Source: JBAXEO01 sp964541375
GTDB taxonomy: Bacteria; Actinomycetota; Coriobacteriia; Anaerosomatales; JAAXUF01
Direction of reading: 5' to 3'
Assembly (NCBI GenBank): GCA_964541375.1
Contig: CAZIPT010000023.1
Location: 1 to 31,634, forward strand
DNA length: 31,634 nucleotides
A model generated the notes under the pieces. It did not search any database. It had not been told where the DNA came from and saw only the letters and a program-made list of their open reading frames with translations. Shown piece after piece: positions 22,020-28,719 of the stretch; positions within the stretch are counted from its first letter, which is position 1; each line of letters opens with the position of its first letter. The position numbers and the translations under genes were made by a program.

Positions 22020-22658
22020 CTACTCCCTGCCCGTGATCTTGCCCTTGAACTTGTACTTGTTTCCGCTGATGGTGATGTTGAGCGTCGCGTCCGAGCCGAG
22101 AACGAGCACTTCGATCGGCTGGCTCGAGCTGTTGGAGATGCCGCGCGTCACGTTTCCGACGGTCGCATCTCCTGCGGCCCCCATCGTGATCGTGCCCTTG
22201 CCGATGTAGCCTGGCTCCTCCGTGAGCGGCTTCAGATCGCTGCCGGCACCGACGGGGGCGAGCGTGAACTCGAGCTGCGAGCTGTTGGCGATCGCCGAGG
22301 CCTTCACCGACGCCCCGCCGGCGCTTCCCTTCGTACTGGTTTTGGCCGTTGCGGTACCGGTGTACTTGCCGGCGATGTCGCTTGTGGGGTTGGTGGCGTT
22401 GAGGTTCAGCGCGATGTCGTAGGTCATACCGCCCTTGGACGAGGTTGCGTCATCGACGATACTGACCACCCATGCGGAGTACTTGGGCTTCGCAGGCGGT
22501 TCCTCGACTGCCGGTGCCGGTTTGGGAGACGCCGCTTGCGAGTCGGAACCCGACCCTGCGCCGCTACCTGCGCAACCGCCCCCTGCAAGCGCAAACACCA
22601 GGAGCATGACGACCGCGACGATTCGCCTGAACGTCGAATGCGGGCGTGGCTGCATCAT
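22020..22658 (-). CDS. Lipoprotein of unknown function inside the mqn operon
   Basis: The 212-residue protein has a lipoprotein signal: RRIVAVVMLLVFALAGGGC, with the lipidated cysteine followed by AGSGAGSGSDS. A Pro/Ala linker comes next, then a domain of ~150 residues rich in Ser, Thr, Gly and Ala (YSAWVVSIVDDATSSKGGMTYDIALNLNATNP..., ending NITISGNKYKFKGKITGRE). The alternating polar/hydrophobic pattern suggests a beta-sandwich. No family is recognised. ATG 22658 follows GGAGGGGG. It sits 62 bases after mqnE and 3 bases before mqnA on the same strand, so it is very likely co-transcribed with them. A structural or binding role at the outer membrane face is inferred. Confidence 0.8.
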   Translation of the reverse strand: MMQPRPHSTFRRIVAVVMLLVFALAGGGCAGSGAGSGSDSQAASPKPAPAVEEPPAKPKYSAWVVSIVDDATSSKGGMTYDIALNLNATNPTSDIAGKYTGTATAKTSTKGSAGGASVKASAIANSSQLEFTLAPVGAGSDLKPLTEEPGYIGKGTITMGAAGDATVGNVTRGISNSSSQPIEVLVLGSDATLNITISGNKYKFKGKITGRE

Positions 22659-22720
22659 GGTAGAACCCCCTCCGTCAGTGGTCGATCCTGTTACAGCCAA
22701 ACTCCATTGCCCCAGCTGGT

Positions 22721-23914
22721 CTACGTTCCTGTTGCGACGGTTCCACTGGCTATCCCGACGAGCGGTGGCGCGCCGATGGGTCCTGCGTTCCAGGGAGCGG
22801 TCGCAGCCTCGCGCTCGTACATGTGCACCACACGGTAGAGCGTGTCGCGCTCAACGGCCACGTGGCCTGTCTCGGCGATCATGCCGACAAGGTCATCCTT
22901 GGAGAGCGCTTCGGGTGTCGTGGCGCCTGCCATGTGCGTGATGCGCTCTTCGACCACGGTGCCGTCGAGATCATCGACGCCAAAGGCGGTCGAGATCTGA
23001 GCGATCTTGAGGCCGAGCATGATCCAGAACGCCTTGACGTGCGGGATGTTGTCGAGCATGAGCCGGGCGATCGCGAGCGTTTTGAGGTCGTCGAAGCCGG
23101 TGGTCGCCGGAAGGTCGGCGAGCTCGGTGTTGGCCGGATGGAAGGCAAGCGGGATGAAGGCGAGAAAGCCGCCGGTCCTGTCCTGCTGCTCGCGTAGGCG
23201 GATTAGGTGGTCGATGCGCTCCTCGGCGGTCTCGATGTGGCCGTAGAGCATCGTGCAGTTGGTCGCGATGCCCAGTTCGTGCGCTTCGCCGTGGATGCGC
23301 AGCCACGCGTCGGACTTGGTCTTCTTGTCCCATGCCGCCAGACGTGTGCGGTCAGCGAAGATCTCGGCTCCGCCCCCCGGCAGCGCGTCGAGGCCGGCGT
23401 CCTTGAGGTCGGCGAGCACCTCTCGCGTGGTCTTTTCGCTGATGATCGCCATGTGCTCGATCTCGACGGCGGTGAAGGCCTGAACGATCACGTGGTCGGG
23501 CACCGCCGCACGCGTACGCGCGACCATGTCGATGTAGAACTCGTAGCTCCAGTCGGGGTGCAGCCCGCTGACGATGTGGATCTCGTAGGCCCCGTCCGCG
23601 GCGCCTTCGGCAGCGGCCTTGGCGACCTCGTCGAGGGTCATCTCATAGGCGCCGGGCTCGCCCGCGTCGCGCGCGAACGCGCAGAACTTGCAGCGGTTCC
23701 GGCAGATGTTGGTGGGGTTGATGTGGCGGTTGACCATGAAGTAGACGCGGTCGCCGTTGATGCGCTGGCGGGCGAAATCAGCCATCTGCCCGATGCCGAG
23801 CAGATCGTTGCTCGCATAGAGCGCGGCGCCGTCCTCGCGGGTGAGGCGCGTGCCGGCGGCGACCTTCTCGGCGATGGTGGCCAGGGCGGGGTCGGTCAGG
23901 TTGAACGAGGTCAC
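22721..23914 (-). CDS. mqnE: Aminodeoxyfutalosine synthase (radical SAM)
   Basis: The 397-residue radical SAM enzyme has C71-x3-C75-x2-C78 (NICRNRCKFCAFARD). It also has VYFMVNRHINPTN, YEIHIVSGLHPDWSYEFY, LKDAGLDALPGGGAEIFADRTR, TMLYGHIETAEERIDHL, FIPLAFHPANTEL and DLDGTVVEERITHMAG. These follow the MqnE subgroup, which joins SAM and the MqnA product to form aminodeoxyfutalosine. The GTG at 23914 is preceded by GAGGAG; the frame to 24130 adds unrelated residues. A ~30-residue hydrophobic/glycine C-terminal tail after HMYERE exceeds the usual end. It is the first gene of the leftward mqnE-lipoprotein-mqnA-mqnC operon. Confidence 0.92.
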   Translation of the reverse strand: MTSFNLTDPALATIAEKVAAGTRLTREDGAALYASNDLLGIGQMADFARQRINGDRVYFMVNRHINPTNICRNRCKFCAFARDAGEPGAYEMTLDEVAKAAAEGAADGAYEIHIVSGLHPDWSYEFYIDMVARTRAAVPDHVIVQAFTAVEIEHMAIISEKTTREVLADLKDAGLDALPGGGAEIFADRTRLAAWDKKTKSDAWLRIHGEAHELGIATNCTMLYGHIETAEERIDHLIRLREQQDRTGGFLAFIPLAFHPANTELADLPATTGFDDLKTLAIARLMLDNIPHVKAFWIMLGLKIAQISTAFGVDDLDGTVVEERITHMAGATTPEALSKDDLVGMIAETGHVAVERDTLYRVVHMYEREAATAPWNAGPIGAPPLVGIASGTVATGT

Positions 23915-23957
23915 GGGCGGGCTCCTCGGCAGCGGTGGATGAATGCACAGCTCCCCA

Positions 23958-23963
23958 AGGATA
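23958..23963 (-). promoter_or_regulatory. Weak candidate -10 box for the mqnE operon
   Basis: Minus-strand TATCCT lies 43 bases before the mqnE GTG. TGGCAC, 17 bases further upstream, is a poor -35 match. It is offered only as the most AT-rich element in front of the operon. Confidence 0.25.
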
Positions 23964-24160
23964 TTCCTCGCCGAGGGCTCGTGCCAGAGAGGGGATTCCG
24001 GAGAGGCTATCGCGCTCATTCGGTCTGGCCTGAGGGCCCCGGTCGACAATCGCAATCGGGCAGAGCGGCTGATACGCCAATCCGGTGGTTGGGAATGACC
24101 CAACCAAGTCATCAGGCGGCTGGGGAACACCGCACGGTCGCCCGTCCCCGAGGAGGCACC
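23964..24160 (+). other. Divergent region and structured leader before the opu genes
   Basis: Of the 246-base gap between mqnE and the osmolyte-binding protein, the right half is rich in pairing. TGGTTGGG and CCCAACCA (24086-24106) form a perfect 8-bp hairpin around AATGA. GGGG (24122-24125) can pair with CCCC (24146-24149) around ACCG-CA-CGGT, just before the Shine-Dalgarno GAGGAGG. This could form a regulatory leader. I could not match it to the ydaO (c-di-AMP) or glycine riboswitch consensus. Confidence 0.4.
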
Positions 24161-25117
24161 ATGCGTAAAGAGTGGAAGGGCGCGGCAGCGGTGTTCGCAG
24201 CTGTCGCTGTCGCAGTGGCGCTGATAGGCTGCTCCACAGCTTCGGCGCCGAGCACGACCCCAGCGGCCGAGAAAGGCCCGATCGTCGTGGGCTCCAAGAT
24301 CGACACCGAGGGCAAGCTCCTGAGCGCCATCATTCTGGCGAAGCTTGAGAACGCCGGGTTCAAGGTCACCGACAAGAGCGGCACCGGCACCACCGATGTC
24401 GTGCGCAAGGCGCTGCTCAACAAAGAGATCGACATCTACCCCGAGTACACGGGCTCCGGGCTTATCTTCTTCCCGAACCAGGATGCCGCCATCTACAAGG
24501 TGGGGGAGGACGGCTACAAGGCCGACCAGTCCAACGATGCATCCAACGGCGTCCTGTGGCTTGAGCCGGCCAGGGCGAACAATACCTGGGCTCTGGCGGT
24601 CAAGAAGGATTTCGCTACCGCTAACAACCTCAAGACCATGAGCGACCTGGCCGCCTACGTGCAGGCAGGCAAGCCGATCAAGGTGGCTGCGTCCGACGAG
24701 TTCTTCAACAACGCCGACGCCTGGCCCGCCTTTGCTGCGGCTTACGGCTTCGACATCCCCAAGGGCAGCCGCGTCGTGCTTTCGGGAGGCGACACCGCCC
24801 AGACCGAGAAGGCGGTCGCGGACGGCACTGATGGAGTGAACGTCGGCATGGCCTACGGCACCGATGGCGCGCTCTCAGAGCTCGGCCTCGTGGTGCTGGC
24901 CGACGACAAGAACGCCCAGCTCGTCTACTGGCCTACGCCAACCATTCGCAAGGAGATCGCCGACAAGTATCCTGAGATCGCGACGGAGCTCAAGCCGATC
25001 TTCGAAGCGCTGACTCTTGAGAAGTTGCAGGAGCTCAACGCACGGATTCAGGTCAACGGCGAGTCCGCTCAGACCGTTGCCCAGGACTTCTTGAAGTCGG
25101 GCGGGTTCCTCAAGTAG
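24161..25117 (+). CDS. Glycine betaine/osmoprotectant ABC transporter substrate-binding lipoprotein
   Basis: The 318-residue protein has a lipoprotein signal ending VALIGC (C24). It then has the OpuAC/ProX-type binding fold: PIVVGSKIDTEGKLLSAIILAKLENAGFKV, DKSGTGTTDVVRKALLNKEIDIYPEYTGSGL, and VLSGGDTAQTEKAVADGTDGVNVGMAYGTDGAL. The EYTGSG and GSK segments are typical of OpuCC-like proteins that bind betaine, choline or carnitine. Aromatic ligand residues cannot be assigned by eye. ATG 24161 follows GAGGAGGCACC. It heads a four-gene operon with two permeases and an ATPase. Confidence 0.9.
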   Translation: MRKEWKGAAAVFAAVAVAVALIGCSTASAPSTTPAAEKGPIVVGSKIDTEGKLLSAIILAKLENAGFKVTDKSGTGTTDVVRKALLNKEIDIYPEYTGSGLIFFPNQDAAIYKVGEDGYKADQSNDASNGVLWLEPARANNTWALAVKKDFATANNLKTMSDLAAYVQAGKPIKVAASDEFFNNADAWPAFAAAYGFDIPKGSRVVLSGGDTAQTEKAVADGTDGVNVGMAYGTDGALSELGLVVLADDKNAQLVYWPTPTIRKEIADKYPEIATELKPIFEALTLEKLQELNARIQVNGESAQTVAQDFLKSGGFLK

Positions 25118-25157
25118 GTAGCTCTAGGCCGACACTTCGAATCGAATCGGGAGTCCG

Positions 25158-26348
25158 ATGATGCGCGGCAGCAGACCCTACAAGGTCGGAATCGCCGCCG
25201 CCGTTGTCGGGCTCCCGCTCTTTCTCCTGCTGCCGTTTGCCACGGTCAGGCGGAGCCGTATCGCCACGGGAGTGGACCTGCGGCCCTGGTCGGCGATCGG
25301 GCCCGCGCTCACCATCGCGATCGCGCTCCTCTGGGTTGTGGTCGTGGTGCTGTCACTGCGCGAGGGTGGCCGAACTCGTAGTGCCGCGCGAGGGTTCTTG
25401 GGCGCGGGCATCATCGTGGCGCTCGTGGCCGCGTCGGGGTGGGCCGCGAGCAACCTGGGCCCACAGACAGGGCAGTTCGCTCGCGTCTCGATCGGCGGAG
25501 GTGCGTGGGTCTCGGCGATCGCGGCGTACGCGCTGGTGCTGGCGAGCCGTCGGCTGCTCGGACGGAGAAGCCTGCCGGGTGTGGCGATCGGCGTGCTCGC
25601 GCCGTTGGCGATCGTAGGGATGCTTCTCTCCGGCTACCTCGACGACCTAGGCATCATGAAGGAGTACGCCAACGTCGCCGACCGGTTCTGGGTCGAGACC
25701 CTCAACACGATCATCTTCGCGGCCGTAGCCGTCACGATCGCGACGGCCGTTGGCGTGTATCTGGGGATGGTCGCGTTCAGGAACCAGCGCTTGGAGCGGC
25801 CCGTCTTCGCGACGGTGAGTGTGTTCCAGACGATTCCGGGGCTCGCGATGGTCGGCCTGCTGGTCGCCCCGTTTGCCGCCGTCTCCTTCGCGCTGCCGGT
25901 GCTTCGTAGATTCGGCATCGGCGGCATCGGCTGGGCACCCGTCGTCACCGCGCTGACGCTCTACGCGCTGCTCGCGATCGTGCGCAACACGTACGCCGGG
26001 CTCAGGAACGTGCCGGCCGCCGTTGTCGACGCCGGGCGGGGGATGGGGATGACCGACGGTCAACTGATGCGCAAAGTGGAGCTTCCGCTGGGCATGCCGG
26101 TCGTGTTCTCGGGCGTGAGGACCTCCACCGTTCAGACGATCGGCAATGCCACCCTCGGCGCCTTCGTCGGCGGAATCACGCTCGGCCGATTCATCTTCCA
26201 GGGCCTCGCCGAGCAGTCCCCCGATCTCACGATGCTCGGTTCGATCGCTCTGGTTCTCATCGCGGTGCTCGCCGATGGCGCCTTGAGAATTGTCCAGAGT
26301 CGCCTGTTTCGAACCCACTCGGTGGGCGGAGAGGGGAGCCTTCCGTGA
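25158..26348 (+). CDS. Osmoprotectant ABC transporter permease with N-terminal membrane extension
   Basis: Of 396 residues, the last ~210 are a standard OpuC/ProW-type permease: FWVETLNTIIFAAVAVTIATAVGVYLG, VFQTIPGLAMVGLLVA, the coupling loop NTYAGLRNVPAAVVDAGRGMGMTDGQLMRKVELPLGMPVV, and STVQTIGNATLGAFVGG. The first ~180 residues add about four further hydrophobic segments (GLPLFLLLPF, AIGPALTIAIALLWVVVVVL, GFLGAGIIVALVAASG, AYALVLA) that the shorter partner permease lacks. GGGAG precedes ATGATG; the stop overlaps the ATPase GTG. It pairs with the second permease of the operon. Confidence 0.9.
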   Translation: MMRGSRPYKVGIAAAVVGLPLFLLLPFATVRRSRIATGVDLRPWSAIGPALTIAIALLWVVVVVLSLREGGRTRSAARGFLGAGIIVALVAASGWAASNLGPQTGQFARVSIGGGAWVSAIAAYALVLASRRLLGRRSLPGVAIGVLAPLAIVGMLLSGYLDDLGIMKEYANVADRFWVETLNTIIFAAVAVTIATAVGVYLGMVAFRNQRLERPVFATVSVFQTIPGLAMVGLLVAPFAAVSFALPVLRRFGIGGIGWAPVVTALTLYALLAIVRNTYAGLRNVPAAVVDAGRGMGMTDGQLMRKVELPLGMPVVFSGVRTSTVQTIGNATLGAFVGGITLGRFIFQGLAEQSPDLTMLGSIALVLIAVLADGALRIVQSRLFRTHSVGGEGSLP

Positions 26349-27298
26349 TTCGCTTCGAACACGTGACCAAAAGCTATGAAGGCCAGACACATCCTGCAGT
26401 CGATGACTTGTCGCTGGAGATCCCTGAGGGACAGACGGTCGTTCTGATCGGACCCTCGGGGTGCGGGAAGTCCACGACGCTGCGCATGGTCAACCGATTG
26501 ATCGAACCCGACTCGGGGACGGTGTCCGAGGACGGCCGGGACGTTCGCGACTTTCCGCCCGAGGAGCTGAGGCGCCATGTCGGCTATGCGATTCAGGGCG
26601 TCGGCCTCTTCCCGCACTTCACCGTCGCCGAGAACATCGGCGTCGTCCCGCGGCTTCTCGGCTGGGATGCCGGGCGCATCTCAGCGAGGGTGGCCGAGCT
26701 GCTCGACCTGGTGGGCTTGGACAGCGCCGACTACGCCGAGAAGTTCCCCGACGAGCTCTCGGGCGGAGAGGCGCAGCGCGTCGGCGTGGCCCGGGCGCTG
26801 GCGGCCGACCCGCCGGTCCTGCTGATGGACGAGCCGTTCGGCGCCGTCGATCCGCTGACTCGCGAGAAGCTGCAGGCGGAGTTCGTCGCCATCCAGGCGC
26901 GGCTGCGCAAGACCGTGGTGTTCGTGACTCACGATATCGACGAGGCGGTCAAGCTTGGCGACCGCATCGCGATCATGCGCGAGGGGCGACTCGTTCAGTA
27001 CGACACGCCCGAGCGAGTGCTGGCGTACCCCGCCGACGACTTCGTGGCCGGCTTCGTGGGCGCCGAGCGCGCGCTCAAGCGGCTGTCGCTCGCGCCCGTC
27101 ACCGAAGCGCTCGATCCAGCCGATGGCGCGACCGCCGCGGGCGCCATCGTGCCGCTCGACTCCTCGCTGCGCACGGCCCTGGCGCGCATCATCGAGTACG
27201 GCGTGCCGGTGGTCGGGGTCACCGACGAGGCCGGGGAGCTTGTCGGCAGCGTCAGCATCGAGAGCATCGTCGATCGATTCAAGCGGCCTCTCCAGTGA
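26345..27298 (+). CDS. Osmoprotectant ABC transporter ATP-binding protein with CBS-like tail
   Basis: The 317-residue ATPase of OpuCA/ProV type has MIRFEHVTKSYEGQ, Walker A GPSGCGKSTTLRMVNRL, YAIQGVGLFPHFTVAENI, signature LSGGEAQRVGVARAL, Walker B VLLMDEPFGAVDPLTR and the H-loop FVTHDIDEAVKLGD. The C-terminal ~60 residues (AGAIVPLDSSLRTALARIIEYGVPVVGVTDEAGELVGSVSIESIV) look like a single CBS motif. OpuCA homologues normally carry a tandem pair that senses ionic strength or c-di-AMP, so only half is evident. GTG at 26345 overlaps the upstream TGA; the stop overlaps the next GTG. Confidence 0.93.
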   Translation: MIRFEHVTKSYEGQTHPAVDDLSLEIPEGQTVVLIGPSGCGKSTTLRMVNRLIEPDSGTVSEDGRDVRDFPPEELRRHVGYAIQGVGLFPHFTVAENIGVVPRLLGWDAGRISARVAELLDLVGLDSADYAEKFPDELSGGEAQRVGVARALAADPPVLLMDEPFGAVDPLTREKLQAEFVAIQARLRKTVVFVTHDIDEAVKLGDRIAIMREGRLVQYDTPERVLAYPADDFVAGFVGAERALKRLSLAPVTEALDPADGATAAGAIVPLDSSLRTALARIIEYGVPVVGVTDEAGELVGSVSIESIVDRFKRPLQ

Positions 27299-28053
27299 GA
27301 CGCGGCATGACAGCACGTCTGTTCCTGTGGCCGACGGTCGCTTTCGTCGTGTACCTGGTCCTCGCTTCGATGCCCGGCCTCTGGGCCGCAGTGCTGCACA
27401 CGCTCTTTCCCAACGAAGCGCGCGTGCTCTACCAGCAAGCGACCATGCTCGAGCTGATCGGCCGGACCCTCGAGCTGGTCGCCATATCGAGCGTCCTGTC
27501 CATCGCTGTCGGCGTGTCGATGGGAACACTCGTCACCCACGGCGCCGGTATGGACTTCCACGACGTGGTCGTAGACCTGACCAACCTGGGGCAGACGTTT
27601 CCTCCGGTCGCGGTCTTCACACTGGCGGTCCCGCTTCTTGGATTCGGGGTTCGGCCGACGGTTCTCGCCCTGACGCTCTACGGCGTTCTCCCGGTGCTGC
27701 AGAACACGATCGCCGGTATGCAGGCGCTGCCACCTGCGATCATCGAGAGCGCTGCCGGCATGGGCATGAGTCCTCGGCAGTCGCTCTGGCGCGTGGAGCT
27801 GCCGCTTGCCTCGCCGGTCATCCTTGCGGGGGTCCGCGTGTCAGTCGTCATCAACGTGGCGACCTCCACGATCGGCGCAGTGGCAGGTGCGGGTGGTCTG
27901 GGCGCCCCGATCATATCGGGGCTCGTGAACTCCGATCCCGCCGTCACGCTCCAGGGCGCGATCCTGACAGGTGCGCTCGCACTGATACTCGACGCCTATC
28001 TCGGGGCCATCGAACGCGGAGTCGCACAGGGCGTCGGAATAAAGACATCGTAG
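27295..28053 (+). CDS. Osmoprotectant ABC transporter permease (short type)
   Basis: The 252-residue permease has about six hydrophobic helices and the conserved binding-protein-dependent loop NTIAGMQALPPAIIESAAGMGMSPRQSLWRVELPLASPVI. Helix marks are TLELVAISSVLSIAVGVSMGTLVTH, TFPPVAVFTLAVPLLGFG and VINVATSTIGAVAGAGGLG. Two starts are possible: GTG at 27295 (overlapping the ATPase stop as GTGA, and adopted here) or ATG at 27307; neither has a clear Shine-Dalgarno. It forms a heterodimeric channel with the longer permease and closes the opu operon. Confidence 0.9.
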   Translation: MRRGMTARLFLWPTVAFVVYLVLASMPGLWAAVLHTLFPNEARVLYQQATMLELIGRTLELVAISSVLSIAVGVSMGTLVTHGAGMDFHDVVVDLTNLGQTFPPVAVFTLAVPLLGFGVRPTVLALTLYGVLPVLQNTIAGMQALPPAIIESAAGMGMSPRQSLWRVELPLASPVILAGVRVSVVINVATSTIGAVAGAGGLGAPIISGLVNSDPAVTLQGAILTGALALILDAYLGAIERGVAQGVGIKTS

Positions 28054-28071
28054 TAGAGCAATAACCAATCG

Positions 28072-28080
28072 TGATATAGT
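28072..28080 (+). promoter_or_regulatory. Extended -10 promoter (TGA-TATAGT)
   Basis: TGATATAGT at 28072-28080 is the best -10 in the window, with the TGN extension that can replace a -35. It lies 35 bases before the GTG of the cysteine-rich protein. A small hairpin (CCTGTC/GACAGG, 28084-28102) occupies the presumed start of the transcript, just before the GGACGGAG ribosome site. Confidence 0.5.
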
Positions 28081-28114
28081 CCTCCTGTCGGCAGGTGACA
28101 GGACGGAGCAGTTT

Positions 28115-28639
28115 GTGGGCTGTGCCCAGCGCAAAGCGAATCTCGCAGCATCGACGGCTACAGCGTCTCCCGCTGTCCGGCATCTGCGTCCGCTTCCGGT
28201 CATGACGCTCGCCCAGCAGGCCGAGCTATCCGCCGCATCACACTACGAGGCTGGCTACTGGTGCGGTGAGGCCGTCCTCAAGACTATCAACGGAATCGCG
28301 CCCGACCCGGTCCCAGGTGACATCACCCGGCTGGCATCGGGCTTCTGCGAAGGCTTCGGCGGGTCGCGCTGCACGTGTGGGGCGCTCGCCGGCTCGGTTA
28401 TGGCCGCCGGAATCCTCACGGGCAGGACCGCACCCCAGGACGACTGGGAGCCGGTCTACGACTTTGCCGGTGAGCTGCGCAGGCGTTTCGTCGCCGATCA
28501 GGACGCCGAGAGCTGCGACGCGATCGTCGCGCGCATCGGGGACATGGACGACCCCGAGCGATGGGCACATTGCACGATGTTGGTCGGCCGGTGCGCTCGC
28601 TGGGTCGTCGAGATCGCCGAAGAGCGGGGCAGCCTGTAG
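28115..28639 (+). CDS. Cysteine-rich C_GCAxxG_C_C-like protein
   Basis: The 174-residue protein resembles the C_GCAxxG_C_C redox-associated family: YEAGYWCGEAVL (C50), GFCEGFGGSRCTCGALAGSVMAAGIL (C78, C86, C88), and later C134, C153 and C160 in CTMLVGRC. The spacing of cysteines suggests a metal or thiol redox site; function in the family is not established. The GTG at 28115 is supported by GGACGGAG 8 bases upstream and adds a 29-residue basic leader. ATG 28202 would give a 145-residue protein closer to the family but lacks a ribosome site. It is a stand-alone gene between opu and tilS, with its own promoter. Confidence 0.7.
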   Translation: MGCAQRKANLAASTATASPAVRHLRPLPVMTLAQQAELSAASHYEAGYWCGEAVLKTINGIAPDPVPGDITRLASGFCEGFGGSRCTCGALAGSVMAAGILTGRTAPQDDWEPVYDFAGELRRRFVADQDAESCDAIVARIGDMDDPERWAHCTMLVGRCARWVVEIAEERGSL

Positions 28640-28707
28640 ATTGGTGCTCAGCGCCGCTCCGCGATAGATCAGCTGCCTCGTCCCGCCACCGGTGTGTGTC
28701 CGTGCGC

Positions 28708-28713
28708 TACCCT
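28708..28713 (+). promoter_or_regulatory. Candidate -10 box for leaderless tilS
   Basis: TACCCT sits 6 bases before the tilS ATG at 28720 and no Shine-Dalgarno is visible. This matches the TANNNT-to-ATG spacing seen before the yycJ-like and histidine kinase genes. No convincing -35 box accompanies it. Confidence 0.4.
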
Positions 28714-28719
28714 GTAGCC

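Noticed and set aside
21084..22838. 584-codon plus-strand frame opposite mqnA and the lipoprotein gene
   Set aside because: It runs opposite three well-supported genes and has no motif or ribosome site.
23207..24160. N-terminal extension of the osmoprotectant-binding protein frame back to 23207
   Set aside because: The extension lies opposite mqnE. The ATG at 24161 has a strong Shine-Dalgarno and begins a proper lipoprotein signal.
24061..24160. c-di-AMP (ydaO) or glycine riboswitch before the opu operon
   Set aside because: Hairpins are present, but the conserved core sequences of these riboswitches could not be matched by eye; only a generic structured leader is reported.
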